Counted from the stretch's first letter, positions 10,925 to 23,303 are shown. The stretch is 64,000 nt of DNA from Cocos nucifera (GCA_006176705.1 QRFJ01004876.1:1-64000); one strand, 5' to 3'. Numbers and translations are program-made. The notes: a model not told the origin generated them from the sequence alone.

Positions 10925-12337
10925 TGTTGACCCCATGATTGATTTTGATGATTGACAAACTTTGAGTGTTTAAGTATTTAACCATGTATTTCAAGAATGG
11001 ATGTAGATCTTTTTAGGTGTTCAAGTTAAAATTATAATTTTATCAAGTTGAAGATCAAGAAAAAGTGACAAGAAGCAAAATCATAATTTTACAAGGTTAA
11101 AAAAGTCTATTTTGAAAGTCTCAAGAATAAACTTAAAAGATTTCTGATCTTTTAGAGGCAGTCCCATAATTTTTGGATGCATAAATTAGAAGAAAATCAA
11201 GTTTTAGCAAAAGGATCAATCCAAGGGATGACCCCTAGGTCATCCCCTTTCGAAATGGGCTGCTCGGCATGCTTGCCATGCAAACTAGGCCGACCCAATC
11301 TGAGACTGAGCCGATCTAGTCACAATGAAAGCAAAAGATAGAAAGTATAGAAAGCTAATTTTTTAAGACCTAGGGGATTGAGCCGATCCAGCTATAAACT
11401 GAGCCGACCCAGTGATCGTAACGGCTAATTTTTTGCAACTTTTTTAAATGATTATTTCTTCACTCCAACAACTATTTCAAGGCTTTCAATAGCTAGGATT
11501 GATCCTCAAGCTATCACAAAGAGTATAAAAGGCTAGAGAAATATTTGGAAAGAAATATTAAGTGGATTGAAAGTAGAAATCATTAAAATAGTGAGGTTCA
11601 TTGAATATCTAAAGAAAAAGAGAGAAAAGGGAGTTCCTTGTGCACCAAATTCATAGAGCTTCAAAGCATGATCATCCTCATTCATTTAAGCTTTCTCTCA
11701 GCCTTCAAACGAGAGAATACAAAACTTCAAGAGCCATCTTTCAGCCTCTCCATCAAACTTCAAAAAAAGTTCTTTTTCTTTTTATTTTTGTGCTGGATTT
11801 TATACTTGTATTTTTATTTCTTTACAAGTTCTTTTGGAGGAAAGAAACTTAGGGTGTAGGTTGGTCCAAGCCAAAAATTGGATAGTGTAAAGGTTATGGT
11901 TGGTGCTCCTAGGTTAAAACCAATTGGGTTGATAGTGAAGTCGAGAAAACTATCGGTGTAGGGTTATGGTTGATGAGTCTGAAAAAATCAACTGAGTTTG
12001 TTTGTGATTCTGGGTTAAAACAAGCGCACTATAATCTAGGGATTATAGTGAAATTCCCAAGGAGTGCTTGGAGAGTGGACGTAGGTGCAAGGTTGCACCG
12101 AACCATTATAAAATCTATATGTTTGTATTATGATTTTGCTTTCTTTGCTATCTTTATTTGCTTTATATATTTGTATTATCTAGTTGCTTTTAATTTCACT
12201 GCTATACCTTGCTTATTCACTACAAGCATTCAAGTTCTTTTAATTAGAAGCACATATTTGCATTTGAGTATAAATTGGCCAAAATTTTTTAGAAATCCAA
12301 TTCATCCCTCCTCTTGGGTAGCCATCCTTGGGCAACA
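10925..12337 (+). repeat. 5' LTR of G
   Basis: It is colinear with 16579-17994. A block with repeated GAGCCGACCCAG-like words is at 11285-11430, a TATA box at 11524, and a GGTTGGTCCAAGCC block near 11860. The end reads CTTGGGTAGCCATCC...GGCAACA, an ending shared by Sirevirus LTRs and seen in reverse at the end of LTR H. Confidence 0.9.
11524..11531 (+). promoter_or_regulatory. TATA box of G 5' LTR
   Basis: TATAAAAG; the counterpart in the 3' LTR is at 17180-17187. Confidence 0.55.
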
Positions 12338-12338
12338 A

Positions 12339-12353
12339 GGGTATCAGAGTAGG
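12339..12353 (+). other. Primer-binding site of G
   Basis: GGGTATCAGAGTAGG two bases after the LTR resembles the tRNA-Met-type site TGGTATCAGAGCAGG of copia elements. Confidence 0.65.
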
Positions 12354-12401
12354 TGCTCTAATATTTATTTATTGACCTAGCGATCAAAAGGCAAAAGATC
12401 A

Positions 12402-13597
12402 ATGGCAATCCAAATGGAGTCTTTGTTTAATGAAGATTATTCCATAGATAGACCACCACTATTAAATGAATCAAATTACATAAATTAAAAAATTAGAATG
12501 AAAATCTTCATTCAAGCACATGACTATAATTTATGAAAAATTATAATCAATGACCTACACACACCTGATGCATTGATTCATGATAAAGAAGTGATTCAAA
12601 TAAATGCTAAGGCAAAGAATATACTTTATTGCTCCTTAGATATTAATGAGTTTAATAAAATTTTTTCATGTATTCCAGTGAATCAAATATGAGAGAAATT
12701 AGAAATGATTTATGAAAGATCAAATCAAAAAGAAAAATCAAGCTCCCAAGAAGTTAAGGAAGCTCACCCCAACCTATGCCTCATGACTCATGAGGATGAA
12801 AAGAAGAAGAAGAAAAGAAAATGAAAGAAAAGAAAGCATTAATTAAGGGAGAGCAAAGCAAAAAAATGAGAAATGAAAAGGCAGAAGAAAATGCTACAAA
12901 TCTTTGCCTCATGACCAATAAAGATGAGGTAAATTCAAAAAATTCTTCCCAATTTTCACTTGATGAATTATACGAAGCCTTTAATGAATTAATGGATGAA
13001 TTTAAAAAACTAAGGCTGATAAACAAAGAGCTTAAAAGATCTAATCTTCTTCTAGTTGATGAAAAGAATAAACTATTGACTAAAAAAGAAGATATCTTGA
13101 AAGAAAAGAATACTTTGGCTAAAGAAAAAGAAGAATGGATTAAATCTAAAAATTTTTTAGTTAAAGAAAACATGGAGCTTAAAAAGGATAATGATATTTT
13201 AAGATCCCTCCTAAAAGAAAATAAAAATCTTTTAAATGAAAAGAAAGAGTTTTTGGAAGAAAACAAAAAATTAAAAAGAGAGATTGAAGTTTTGAAACCT
13301 ATTGCTGAAAAGTTTACCATTAGTTTTCAAAATCTTCAATCTGTGATAAAAGTTAATGAGACCATTTTCAATAAAATAGAAACTGATTTTAATATTTCTA
13401 CAAAGCAGCAAAATGCTAAAAATATTTTCATAAGAGCTTCAACTAAAGATCATACCATTAAATGCTTTAAATATAATCAAATTGGCCATAAAATTTTGGA
13501 ATGCAACTTTAAAAGAATTGGCCAAGTCTTGATAAAGCAAATATGGGTTCCAAAAGGAACCATAAGCTCTAACCTCAATGGACTCAAGATGGCTTAA
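12402..13597 (+). pseudogene. Sirevirus-type gag of G, truncated and broken
   Basis: From ATG 12402 the frame begins MAIQMESLFNEDYSIDRP and continues with the gag core (RMKIFIQAHDYN, AKNILYCSLDINEFN), interrupted by stops at about 12486 and 12534. The second half of the core is missing. From 12821 an open frame of 258 codons follows: a long Lys/Glu-rich coiled coil, then CFKYNQIGHKILEC (about 13461-13502), a zinc knuckle whose second Cys is Tyr, then IKQIWVPKGTI, a Sirevirus signature. The word NLCLMT-x-DE occurs twice (about 12773 and 12899), showing a 125-bp local duplication. It would be a capsid protein; here it is defective. Confidence 0.75.
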
Positions 13598-16565
13598 GTA
13601 CCAAAATCTAGTAAATAATTTTGTAGGTAAATCAAGAATCCAATGGAATAAAAAGAGAAAAATATTATGAATGGATGCCTTGGGAATGAAATTAGATGGG
13701 TGATGATGTTTGGTAAAATCTAAACTTTTCTCACATCATGCCATCATTGTTTAGTAAATATATTCAGATTATCAACTAGCATAATTATTGAGTATGTTTG
13801 ATTGATTTTGATGATTTTATCATTGTTTAAAGTGATCATACTTCATAAATTAAAAGTTTGATGTATTGATCAAAACTAATATATTATGTTGATTATTCAT
13901 TTTAAGCTTATTATTCTATTCTAAATTCAGCATGCTTGTTCAATTATTTGTATCATGCTATATTGATCTTCAATTATCTAAGAAACCTAAATTGTTATGA
14001 GCTTGATAGTATATGAAACTATTTGGATTCTAAACTTAAAAATTGAACAAATTTTGACATTCCCCCATAAGATTCTTAACTATTAAAATTCTTTAAAAAT
14101 TGTATGACTCAAGTACATGAAAATAAGACATTCAATTAATACAAGATCAAGTACTTGAAGTGTTAATTTGAATTGTATCTTAGGTTAACCCCTAAGGATT
14201 TCAAAACTTCCTAGTTGAATTGAACTCATAGAGCCTTCATCTAATTTCTCCTTGATTTGATCTTATCCTATTTGATTATTGAAACCCCCTAATTGATTAA
14301 TTTTTGATTTTTCAAATTGATTCGAATATCTTTCTTGATTATTGATTTGATTGCCTTTTTTTATCTTAAAAAAGATTTTTTTTTATGAATATTCATACAT
14401 TATTCTGATTGAATGATTTTGAAAATTGAATTTGAGAAATGATCTTCTTAAATCTTTTAAAGTTGATATCAAGCAAAATGTATCAAGAAAGTTATCACTT
14501 ATCTTTAAAGCTTAACTTTTAAAGAGGACTTCAATTAAAATAATTGGTATCAAATAGATTGCTATTTGCCATGTATTTGATTGACTCATCTTTCGACAAA
14601 AAGAGAAGAATGTCTTTATTTCAAACCTGATTTTGCATAGCTACATTTCGATATGATATCATTTGAAATAAATTCAAAAATACATACCTTTTCTAAACCT
14701 ATAATTGCTTGATATTTCTTAAGAAAAGGAAGAGATGATATTTTGAAGAATAACTTAAAATCTCTTTATGGTGTATCTTGACTGATTTGATTCTATCAAT
14801 TCAAATTGATTTATCTAAATCAATTTATCTTTATTAATTTAAAATTAAATTCATTGGTATCAAGCTGAACTTGCAAATTAATCTTTAAATGGTATTGAAC
14901 TATTAAGAAAATCATGATTTGGTCTAAATTTTAGTTTAATTGATATTAAGAAGTTTCTTCCTAAGAAAATTTTCACTCTTGATATCATTGGTATTATTCC
15001 TACCTTGCATTTTATTGTATTATTTTTTGGACAAAAGAATTGAATATAATATCGCAAATCTATTTTACATTGATATACTCTTAATATGATATCTCTTAAG
15101 ATAAATTCAAAAAATCTCATATATTTTTCTAAACTTAATTGAGTGAATATTTTATTTGATTAATGCTTATTTCAATCAATTGATGCTTGTATTTTTAAAT
15201 TTTTATTTAATTTTAAAATAACATTATTTGCTAAAGTAAGAAAAAAAATTATTAAAGAAGAAATGATTAATTATTTGAAAAGAGCTTTAAAATTAAAAAT
15301 ATCTTTCAAATTTAGAAAATCTAAATTTAGTAGTTAAATTCATGTTTAATATGCTTGATTTGGAAGAAAAAGGGGAAGAAAAATTAAAAAGTAAATTTAT
15401 CTAGCATTAATTATGAAAAATAAGGGAAGTGATATTATCTAGCTTTGATTGAAAATTCTAATTAGCTTATATTAAGGTAAATGAACATTGATTTCATTAT
15501 ACTTTTGAGCCTTAATATGATGATTTTATTTGATCTATATGCTTTTGATTTGATTATCAAATCATTTTTTAAAATTATTTGGAGTGAAAAGAAGTTTGAG
15601 ACATATTCTTACTTCAAATAAATTAATTTTGACACATTCTTATAATTTTGAAACTCATTGATAAATATAATACTGAACTTTTCATATGCCAAACTTTAAA
15701 CTTGATTTGCATGATCATTTTTGGCAAATGATTAGAGTTAAATTAAATTTAAAAATATTTTCTTACTCCAAGGAATAAATTTTTAAACATAATTTTGAAA
15801 CTCATTTGAGAATTCAAATTTAATCCTAAATTTTTGATGTGCAGTGCAAAATTCTTAAGAATAATTGGTATTAAAGTAATTTTTACTCAAAGTAATGAAT
15901 TTAAAAATATGACTCTCTTTTGCTTTAATTCTATTTATTTTACTTTGCTCTATATATTCTCGATACATATCTTTTTTGAACTTAATTAACTAATTTTTTT
16001 TTAAAAAAAGATTGAATATTAAAGTATATACTATGCTTGATTTTATGATTAAATTCTTTGAAAAATTTTATTCTTCTTAAAGCTTAAAAGTATATATCTA
16101 AAAATCAGATTAAAAAAGATCATATTCATTTACAAAGGGAGAGAACTTTTATTATTTGACTCAAGCTAAGTTTTTGAAGTAAAAGTTATTTTATTTTAAA
16201 AGAAAAGATGATTTCTTTGATTTGACCTCATAAATTTGATATATATCTCAATTTAAAGCTTTGATATTGATTTTGATGATTTTGCTTGTTTTTTCCCATT
16301 AGCTTTTTGATATTGTCAAAAAGGGAGAGAAGATTTGTTGAATATTTGCTATGTGAGCATATGCTATTTAAATGTGCTTAAGCCTATACATTTCATGATA
16401 TTGCTTAAAACATTCAAATTTAAGTTAAGAGAGTTTTAGTATTAGCTTTCATGAAGTGTGTATTTATAATTGTGTATATCATTACTTCATAATTTATACT
16501 AGTCAATTTATTGAAACACATTAAATTTTATTTTTATGCATATACTCAAAGTTTTTGCCATCATT
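13598..16565 (+). other. G internal AT-rich region, no gene recognised
   Basis: Nearly 3 kb without a supported frame and with no pol motif. It contains many near-copies of words such as TTGATATC and TTTGATT, and a purine tract with the Sirevirus context GTCAAAAAGGGAGAG at about 16315-16330. It probably corresponds to the long 3' part of Sirevirus elements between the end of the last gene and the 3' LTR. Confidence 0.5.
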
Positions 16566-16578
16566 AAAAAGGAGGAGA
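16566..16578 (+). other. Polypurine tract of G
   Basis: AAAAAGGAGGAGA just before the 3' LTR start. An upstream second purine tract at about 16320 fits the multiple tracts known in Sireviruses. Confidence 0.6.
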
Positions 16579-17994
16579 TTTAGACCCCATGATTGATTTT
16601 GATGATTGCCAAACTTTGAGTGTTTAAGTATTTAACCATGTATTTCAAAAATGGATGTAGGTCTTTTTAGGTGTTCAAGTTAAAATTATAATTTTATCAA
16701 GTTGGAGATAAAAAAAAAGTGACAAGAGGCAAAATCATAATTTTATAAAGTTGAAAAAAGTTTATTTCATAATCCTCAAGAATAAGCTCAGAAGATTTTT
16801 TATCTTTTGGAGGTAGTTTCATAATTTTTGGATGTATAAATTAGAAAAAAAATTAAGTTTTAGCAAAAGGATCAACCCAAGGGATGACCCCTAGATCATC
16901 CCCTTTCGAAATGGGTTGCTCAGCATGCTTGGCACACAAACTAGGCCGACCTAGTCTGAGACTGAGCTGATCTAGTTTTATTGGAAGCAAAAGACAGAAA
17001 GTGCAGAAAGCTAGTTTTTCAAGACCCAGGAAACTGAGCCAATCTAGCTATAAACTGAGTCGATCTAGTGATCGTAACGGCTAGTTTTCTACAGCTTTTT
17101 CAAACGATCATTTCTTCACTCCAATAGCTATTTCAAGGCTTTTAACAGCTAGAATCGATCCTCAAGCTATCACAAATAGTATAAAAGACTAGAGAAATAT
17201 TTGGAAAGAAAGATTAAGTGGATTGAAAGTAGAAATCATTAAAATAGTGAGGTTCATTAAATATCTAAAGAAAAAGAGAGAAAAGAGAGGACCTTGTGCA
17301 TCAAATTCAGAGAGCTTCAAAGTATGATCATCCTCATTCATTCAAGCTTCCTCTCAGCCTTCAAAGGAGAGAATATAAAGCTTCAAGAGCCATCTTTCAG
17401 CCTCTCCATCAAACTTCAAAAAGAGTTCTTTTTCTTTTTTATTTTTGTGCTAAATTTTATACTTGTATTTTTGTTTCTTTACAAGTTTCTTTGAGAAAAA
17501 AAAACTTAGGGTGTAGGTTGGTCCAAGCTAAAAATTGGATGGTATAAAAATTATGGTTAGTGCTCCTAGGTTAAAACCAACTGGGTTGATAGTGAATCTG
17601 AGAAAACTATGAGCGTAGGATTGTGGTTGGTGAGCTCGGCAAAATCAACTGAATTTATTTATGATACTAGGTTAAAATAAATGCACTATAATCTAGAAAT
17701 TATAGTGAAATTTTCAAGGAGTGCTTAGTGAGTGGACGTAGGTGCGGGGTTGCACCGAACCACTATAAAATCTAAATATTTATATGGTGGTTTTGCTTTC
17801 CTTTCTTTCTTTATTTGCTTTATATATTTGCATTATCTAGTTGCTTTTAATTCCACTGCTACACCTTGCTTATTCGCCACAAGCATTCAAGTTCTTTTAA
17901 TTAGAAGCACATATTTGCATTAGAGTATAAATTGACCAAAATTTTTTAGAAACCTAATTCATCCCTCCTCTTGGGTAGCCATCCTTAGGCAATA
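16579..17994 (+). repeat. 3' LTR of G
   Basis: Matches 10925-12337 end to end with scattered substitutions; the first bases TTTAGACCCC stand for TGTTGACCCC. It ends GGCAATA and is followed by the duplication GACTC. Confidence 0.88.
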
Positions 17995-18649
17995 GACTCA
18001 GATTATGATTAATCCAAGGGGTCTATGGGAGTTGTGCATGGACCATAGGATCCAGCAGCCATGGAGGATTGCGGTTATAATCTGAAGGTTGAAAAATATT
18101 TTAAAACTTCATCAAGATCATGTTCGACTTATATTAGGAGAAAGAGCCCTATTAGGACTCCTATGAACTGCTGAAAAGAGAATTTCCATCCTATTTAAAG
18201 GGTTGAGATGTTGTGGAGCAATGTGATGGCACGTGAGGCATGAGAGGAATGTAGAGAGACTTAGGCAGCCATCGAGAGGAGCTTGGCAGAGCGTCGAGTA
18301 CATGTAGCCTGCAAGAAAGAGAAGCAATAGGTGCATAGCATCCAGTAAGGAGGCTGAGAGGGCAGAGCATCTTGTAGCTTCTGAGGGTCTCCTTAGGATT
18401 CTGAGAGAGCTTTTGTGAGGGTAGCTTCTAGTTGAAAGATATTTTTGTATGGCGAGTTGAGAGTAAATGTTCTCCTCTTGTAGCTATTTTTCTCTTTCAT
18501 AGTGAAGCTTTGCATGCCCCGTGGAGGCGAGTCCTTGGACTGATCCACATACTTGATTATTTTTTTATTTTATTTTTTTCTTCTTCCTATCATAATTCAT
18601 CGATATTAAATCTTTAATAAGTGGTATCAAAGTAGCTGATATCCCAACA
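17995..18649 (+). repeat. 3' LTR of element A, right part
   Basis: Continues the LTR broken at 10924: 18008-18649 aligns with 1195-1889 (ACCATAGGATCCA, the AGAGCCCTATTAGGA block, the GGTATCA-containing end). It ends ATCCCAACA and is followed by TGATG at 18650-18654, the target duplication of A. Confidence 0.85.
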
Positions 18650-19474
18650 TGATGGTGGTCGAGCTACTCTACCCCTTTCTGACAATTGCAAATCTAGCCA
18701 ACTTATATTATGCATGATGGTTGGACGAGTTTAATTAGTGAAAGGAATTCATCATCAGCACAAGTCTGATTTTCAATCCAAAATAGCAACCACTCCATAG
18801 ATAATGAATCACGGCACTCCTTCATTCTGACCTTCAAGTCAATCTTGAAGGCAGCCAAGCTCCTCAAAGTTGTTAAAAGCAACCATAGCAGAATTTAGTT
18901 GACTAGTAAGTCCACCCTCTTTGACTCAGAAACCAATTTTTAGGTTTGGCCAGACCGATCCCAAGTTCTGCATGAACAATATGCTTCCAAGTGTAGAACT
19001 CTCCAATCTTCTCATCCGAACTCCAACAAATTCACTTTAACCATTTGCATGTCGTAACAAATAATAGCCCATTCCCTATAACAAACTCCACATGATTTGA
19101 ACGACCCACTAACAGATGGTTACAGTCATCACCATCAATCTATTATATGCTCTACCTATAAAAGGGATCCTCCAGATATGCTTTCTTCTTTAAGCTATCC
19201 TCTCTACTCTAATTCTTCTGAGTACTCCATTTTTGTTGGCTAGAAAACTGACTTGAGCATCAGAGGATCCTACCGAAGCCATCCACCTCCAGTCTGAACT
19301 TCTTCTTGCAAGTCTCATCGATGGCCTCATCTTTACTAGCTCCAACAACTCCAGCATCAACATCATTTTCTGCACCAATATACCCATATCCTTTCGGAGC
19401 AAGTCTTCATAGCAAAATGCTCTAGAGTCGATCATGTTCAATATAGATGTGCCCTTACATCTCATCTGCATGCC
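18650..19474 (+). repeat. LTR L, right part (gypsy LTR after element A)
   Basis: Contains a TATA box (19157) followed by a leader of plant gypsy style: CTCTACTCTAATTCTTCTG, then ACTTGAGCATCAGAGGATCC. No second copy is in the window to fix the end; it stops where a minus-strand C-type LTR fragment begins. A 93-codon minus-strand frame at 19190-19471 overlaps it but shows no family resemblance. Confidence 0.45.
19157..19165 (+). promoter_or_regulatory. TATA box of LTR L
   Basis: TATAAAAGG, followed about 45 bp later by a CT-rich leader. Consistent with the promoter of a Ty3-gypsy LTR. Confidence 0.5.
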
Positions 19475-19801
19475 ATACCGGTATCTCTATACTTCTTGGT
19501 TAACAGGATAACCAATCCATATAGTACACAATGATCTACACTCAATAAACATTATCGTCTTAGGTAACAGCATAGCATTTGATCATAAATAAATTTAAGG
19601 ACTAAAAAATGAATCCTCTTTTATTGATTTCAAATAGTCCTAAGGACTTCATCATAATATGGGAGTTCATTAAAAGAAAATGCATAACTTATGATGAAAA
19701 AGCCAAAATTAACTTTTTATTCATAAATAACTCATATACAAATTTATAAAATTAGCTCAACCATCAATAGGCTAATAATTAGATTTGGGACACAATTTTC
19801 A
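19475..19801 (-). repeat. Fragment of a C-type copia LTR
   Basis: Read in reverse it begins TATTGAAAATTGTGTCCC, a decayed form of the LTR C start TGTTGGAAATTATATCC, and continues in parallel with LTR C (33089-33390) through the block with GAAGTCCTTAGGACTA. It stops after about 330 bp, so only the first third of the LTR is left. Confidence 0.6.
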
Positions 19802-20635
19802 ATACCTTGCACATCTATTGCTTAGCCCTCTCAGTCAGAAGATTTTGCTCATTCGAGGGTCAAATAGCTGATGATTAGTTAGAGGAGATAGTCCAATGCA
19901 TTCACAACATCCTAGGCTCTATGAGGATACTAATTAGACATATGTTGGATGAGCCAAACCATGCTTTAGGACATTTGGACTCCCAAGATTTGCCATCTCC
20001 TTCTAACCCTGCATTCACCTTTAATTGACCCATCACTTAGGATACCTCATGTCTTGCACATTTATATGTTTGTTTTTGTATGCCGGGTTTGTCCTTTTAT
20101 GTATCTTCTAAAAGGACAAACATTTCAATATTATATAAAAACTTTGATCATCAATGCAATGTTATGCTTTTATGAAATGGATGATTATATTCTTGATTAA
20201 ACAATTGAATGACTAGTTGATTATCATTAAAATGATTAAATGAATGATTAATTGGCTTATAATTATACTGATGAATACATGCGCTTGAAAATGAGAGAAA
20301 TTAAAGAAAATTTTATTAACCCTTTTTTATTATGATAAAAAGGGTGAGAAATTAAGAGAAATTGGAAGAAACTAGGAGAAATTGAAAGAAAATTCAAAAA
20401 TATGGCTTTTCTATACAAGAAAAGGGGAGTTTTATTGAAAACTTGTTTAAACTTTAATTTGTTCAAAGTTATTTCAAGAATATTATTTATTCACATAAGA
20501 AAGGTGGAGCTCTGATTAAAATTTGATAAATGCTTGACCTTTGCTTTTAAGATGCTTTGTATCAAAATTATAAAACTTATTAGTACTTGAAAGGTAGTAC
20601 TCAAAGGATTTTATCATCATCAAAAAGAGAGTAAT
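19802..20635 (+). mobile_element. 3' internal remnant of a Sirevirus (element I)
   Basis: No intact frame. A hydrophilic stretch near 19810-20030 (with MLDEPNHALGHLDS) looks like the end of a post-pol protein, followed by AT-rich DNA with purine tracts (AAAAGGGTGAGAAA, about 20338; CATCATCAAAAAGAGAG, about 20614-20631) and then an LTR. Everything upstream is missing, so this is a truncated element. Confidence 0.45.
20088..20120. other. Perfect 12-bp stem-loop
   Basis: TTTGTCCTTTTA at 20088-20099 and TAAAAGGACAAA at 20109-20120 are exact reverse complements, separated by nine bases. It lies just after the last readable codons of element I, a place where an RNA structure for stability or export could sit; the function is unknown. 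Confidence 0.6.
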
Positions 20636-22490
20636 TGTTAGCCTTGGAATTAATTTTGATAATATCAAAAGAGTTTGAATATAAATTATAATTATTAATG
20701 ATGCTTTAGAGAGTGATTGTAGAATTTCTTATAATGTCCAATGGTTGATTTCATCCAAGAAGAAGTCCTCTCAAATTTAAGTGATTTTATATTCTCAAGT
20801 CCAAGTTTCAAGTTTTGAAAGCAAAGAAATTGAGTTCGATATAGAAAGAATTTGATAAAAAATGGTCTAGCCTAAAAAGACTTCTTAACAAGTTTATCTA
20901 CTTAAAAATTAAGTTTGAGAAGGCAAATCTAGCCTAAAATACGTTTGAAGAAAGAAAGCTACTCAAAAACAAAGAAAATCAATTTGGACATGCATGACAT
21001 GCTTTTGAGTCGATCCAAAAAGAAGCTTAGCCAACCCAATCTTAGTTCAAAGAAAAAGATAGAAATAGTTGAAATTTAGATGATTTTGCTTAGCTGACCA
21101 AATTTTTATATGAGCCGACTAAGATAGAGTTAGAGCCAACTTGCTATATATATAGCTGATTAAGTCTTGAACTCAGGATGAAGAGAGAAGGTTGAAGATT
21201 TCAAAAATTCTTCTGAGCTAATTATGAAAATAATATAGCTAGCCAAGACTGGAGCCTAGCGACTCACAACAATGAGATAGTCAACTCAGTCTTAGAGGTA
21301 GGATTACATAGAAAATAGTGAAAATTCATACATTCTCTAAGTTGTCCAAGAAGATCAGTTAGCCGACCATGTCATGAAGTTAGTCGACTAAGAAGATATC
21401 TAAGTCGACCCAGTCTTAGGTAGATAGAATAAATAGAAAGGAGAAAAATTTGTATCTATTCTTGAGCCATCATAGAATTTTACTTAGTCGACTCAATACT
21501 TTTGATTAGCCGACTAAGAGCTTAGATGAGCTGACTTATAGATTTCTGATAGAATAATAACTAATTTTCTAGATTATTTCAAACTATCATATTTTGTTTG
21601 TAACAGCTATTTTTGAGCTTTCAATAGCTAGTGCATTAATTTCAGCCATTTTTTAGGCCACAAATGTGAAGATTTTGAATTGGGGAATAAGATTTTTGAA
21701 AGCATCAAAGGCTATTGGATTTTATTGAATAGAATACTCAACCTTCTTAGGTGGAACAAAAAGTGAGAGAAAAAGGAAATTTAAAGAGTTTTTATTTTAG
21801 ACCTTCTGATATTAATTCAATTCAAAAGAGAGGAAAAGTGCAACGAGTTGAGCCAACAACCACTGAGCAAGAGTATTCAAGTCTTCAACAATCCTCTTCT
21901 AAGCATTAAAGAAAGAAATTAAGCAATTCAAGAGCTCAACCACTCTGACTTCTTCAAGAGTTTAAAGAGTTTATTGTTTATGCTTTAGATTCTTCTATAT
22001 CTTTCTTAGAATGTTAGTGACAAGTTTCTTGGAAAAGAAATTTGGGGTTTTAAATTGTTTGTTCAAGCCATAAATTGGATGGTGTAAGGTTTTGGTTTGT
22101 GAGCTAGTGAAAACTAATTGAGTTGATTGTAAACCCGAGAAAATAATCAGTTGTAAGATTTTGATTAGTAAACTAGAAAAAATCAACTAGATTGGATTGT
22201 GAATCTATAAGAATAATTGGATTGTAATCTTGTGGGTTTATAGTTGAAATTCTCAAGTGGGTTGACATAGAGGGTGGATGTAGGTGCTGAGTTGAGCATC
22301 GAACTATGATAAACTTCTTGTGTTGGTAATTGTGTGTCTGCATTTACTTTTATTCTTGTGCTGCATATTTAATTACTGCTAACCACTATGCAAACACCTT
22401 TTGAGTTTATTTTTAGGCACAAGTTTTTCAAATAACTTTTAAGAAATCCAATTCAACCCCTCACTCTTGGGTTGCTGACTCTAGGAGACA
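20636..22490 (+). repeat. 3' LTR of Sirevirus element I
   Basis: Begins TGTTAGCCTTGG after a purine tract and ends CTAGGAGACA. It has the Sirevirus LTR order: a GATAATATCAAAAG start, a block with repeated TAGTCGAC/AGCCGAC words (21000-21560), a CAACAG-rich leader, a block with TTGGATGGTGTAAGG (22075) and the end CACTCTTGGGTTGC. No partner LTR is in the window. Confidence 0.65.
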
Positions 22491-23303
22491 AGGCTCTCTC
22501 TCTCTCTCACCCCCCCTTCCTTATGAATACACTAACACATAGACTTTTTATTGCTTAGACGTAGCCATATAGGAAGGGGCGGTCTGTGAAGTGGGTTTCT
22601 AAAAACTTAAGGCAATTATGTGCAGCAATTTGGTGTTTAAGTGTGAGGTGATGTAAATATAGTGAGATAGAGCAATAAAAGCTAATGAATATGAAGCTAG
22701 AGCATAAATGCAAGACATAATCATAAACACACCATAATATATAGTGCTCCAATGCCAAATCTAACAACTACATTATCTTCCCAAGAACCTTTGCTTGGAA
22801 ATTCCAACTATAATCTCTTTAAATTATACTTTGATTATTTTAACACGGGCTAACAATCAATTTAGTTGATTTTAAATAAACAATCAACCAAAATTTTATC
22901 TCAAGTTCCCAACTAAGTCTCCCTTGGACTTGGTCAATACAATGTCTAATTACAGGCTTGGATAGACCTTTCTTATAAGTTTCTATCTCAAAAAGCTTGC
23001 AAAGAATACAAAAAGTATGAGTATTAAAATCTATAAGCTAAAGCTCAAGAAAATAAAATGCTCCATGAAGCATGGTTGAAGTTGAAGATGATTGCTCATT
23101 AGGACTTGGACTTCTTTTTTTCAATTAATGAGAGGCTCTTCAGGGCTTGCTGTGGATATACTCAAGGTTGCTCACTCAATAAAAATATTAATCCCTCTCT
23201 TTTTCTCTATGCAATTAATGAACTATTGGAGGATGACTTTTCTAGCTCTAAGCATTCATTTCACTATTTCTCTTACTTTCCAATTCAATTTCATGTCTTA
23301 AAT
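22491..23303 (-). repeat. Sirevirus LTR fragment, minus strand
   Basis: The phrase GGGCTAACAATCAATTTAG (about 22846) and the following lines match the homologous middle part of minus-strand LTR H near 45350. It begins with a (CT)n run (22495-22508) and is cut at 23304 by the start of LTR D. No frame is supported. Confidence 0.4.

Larger units (their letters stand above)
10925..17994 (+). mobile_element. G: Sirevirus-like copia element with gag only
   Basis: It has LTRs of 1413 and 1416 bp, a Met-type primer site, a broken gag, about 3 kb of AT-rich non-coding DNA, a purine tract GGAGGAGAT and flanking 5-bp duplications AACTC (10920-10924) and GACTC (17995-17999) with one mismatch. The LTR tips are TGTTGACC and GGGCAACA. 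Pol is completely missing, so this was a deletion derivative moved by others. It sits in the 3' LTR of element A and so is younger than A. Confidence 0.9.
929..18649 (+). mobile_element. Copia element A, containing nested elements B1 and G
   Basis: The two LTRs are 929-1889 and 10634-10924 plus 17995-18649. They start TGTTA and end CATAAA or CCAACA, and are flanked by the identical 5-bp duplication TGATG. Without the nested elements B1 (3002-10093) and G (10925-17994) the element is about 3.6 kb: LTR, tRNA-Met-type primer site, degraded gag, a piece of the integrase leader, purine tract, LTR. Reverse transcriptase and RNase H are gone, so it was non-autonomous or deleted before the later insertions. 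The gag style suggests a Tork-like copia. Confidence 0.85.

Noticed and set aside
12781..13320. Minus-strand frame of 179 codons, Ser/Phe-rich
   Set aside because: It is the antisense of the Lys/Glu-rich coiled coil of the G gag; AAG/GAA codons read as CTT/TTC.
19190..19471. Minus-strand frame of 93 codons (MQMRCKGTSILNM...)
   Set aside because: It overlaps the R/U5-like part of gypsy LTR L and has no family words.
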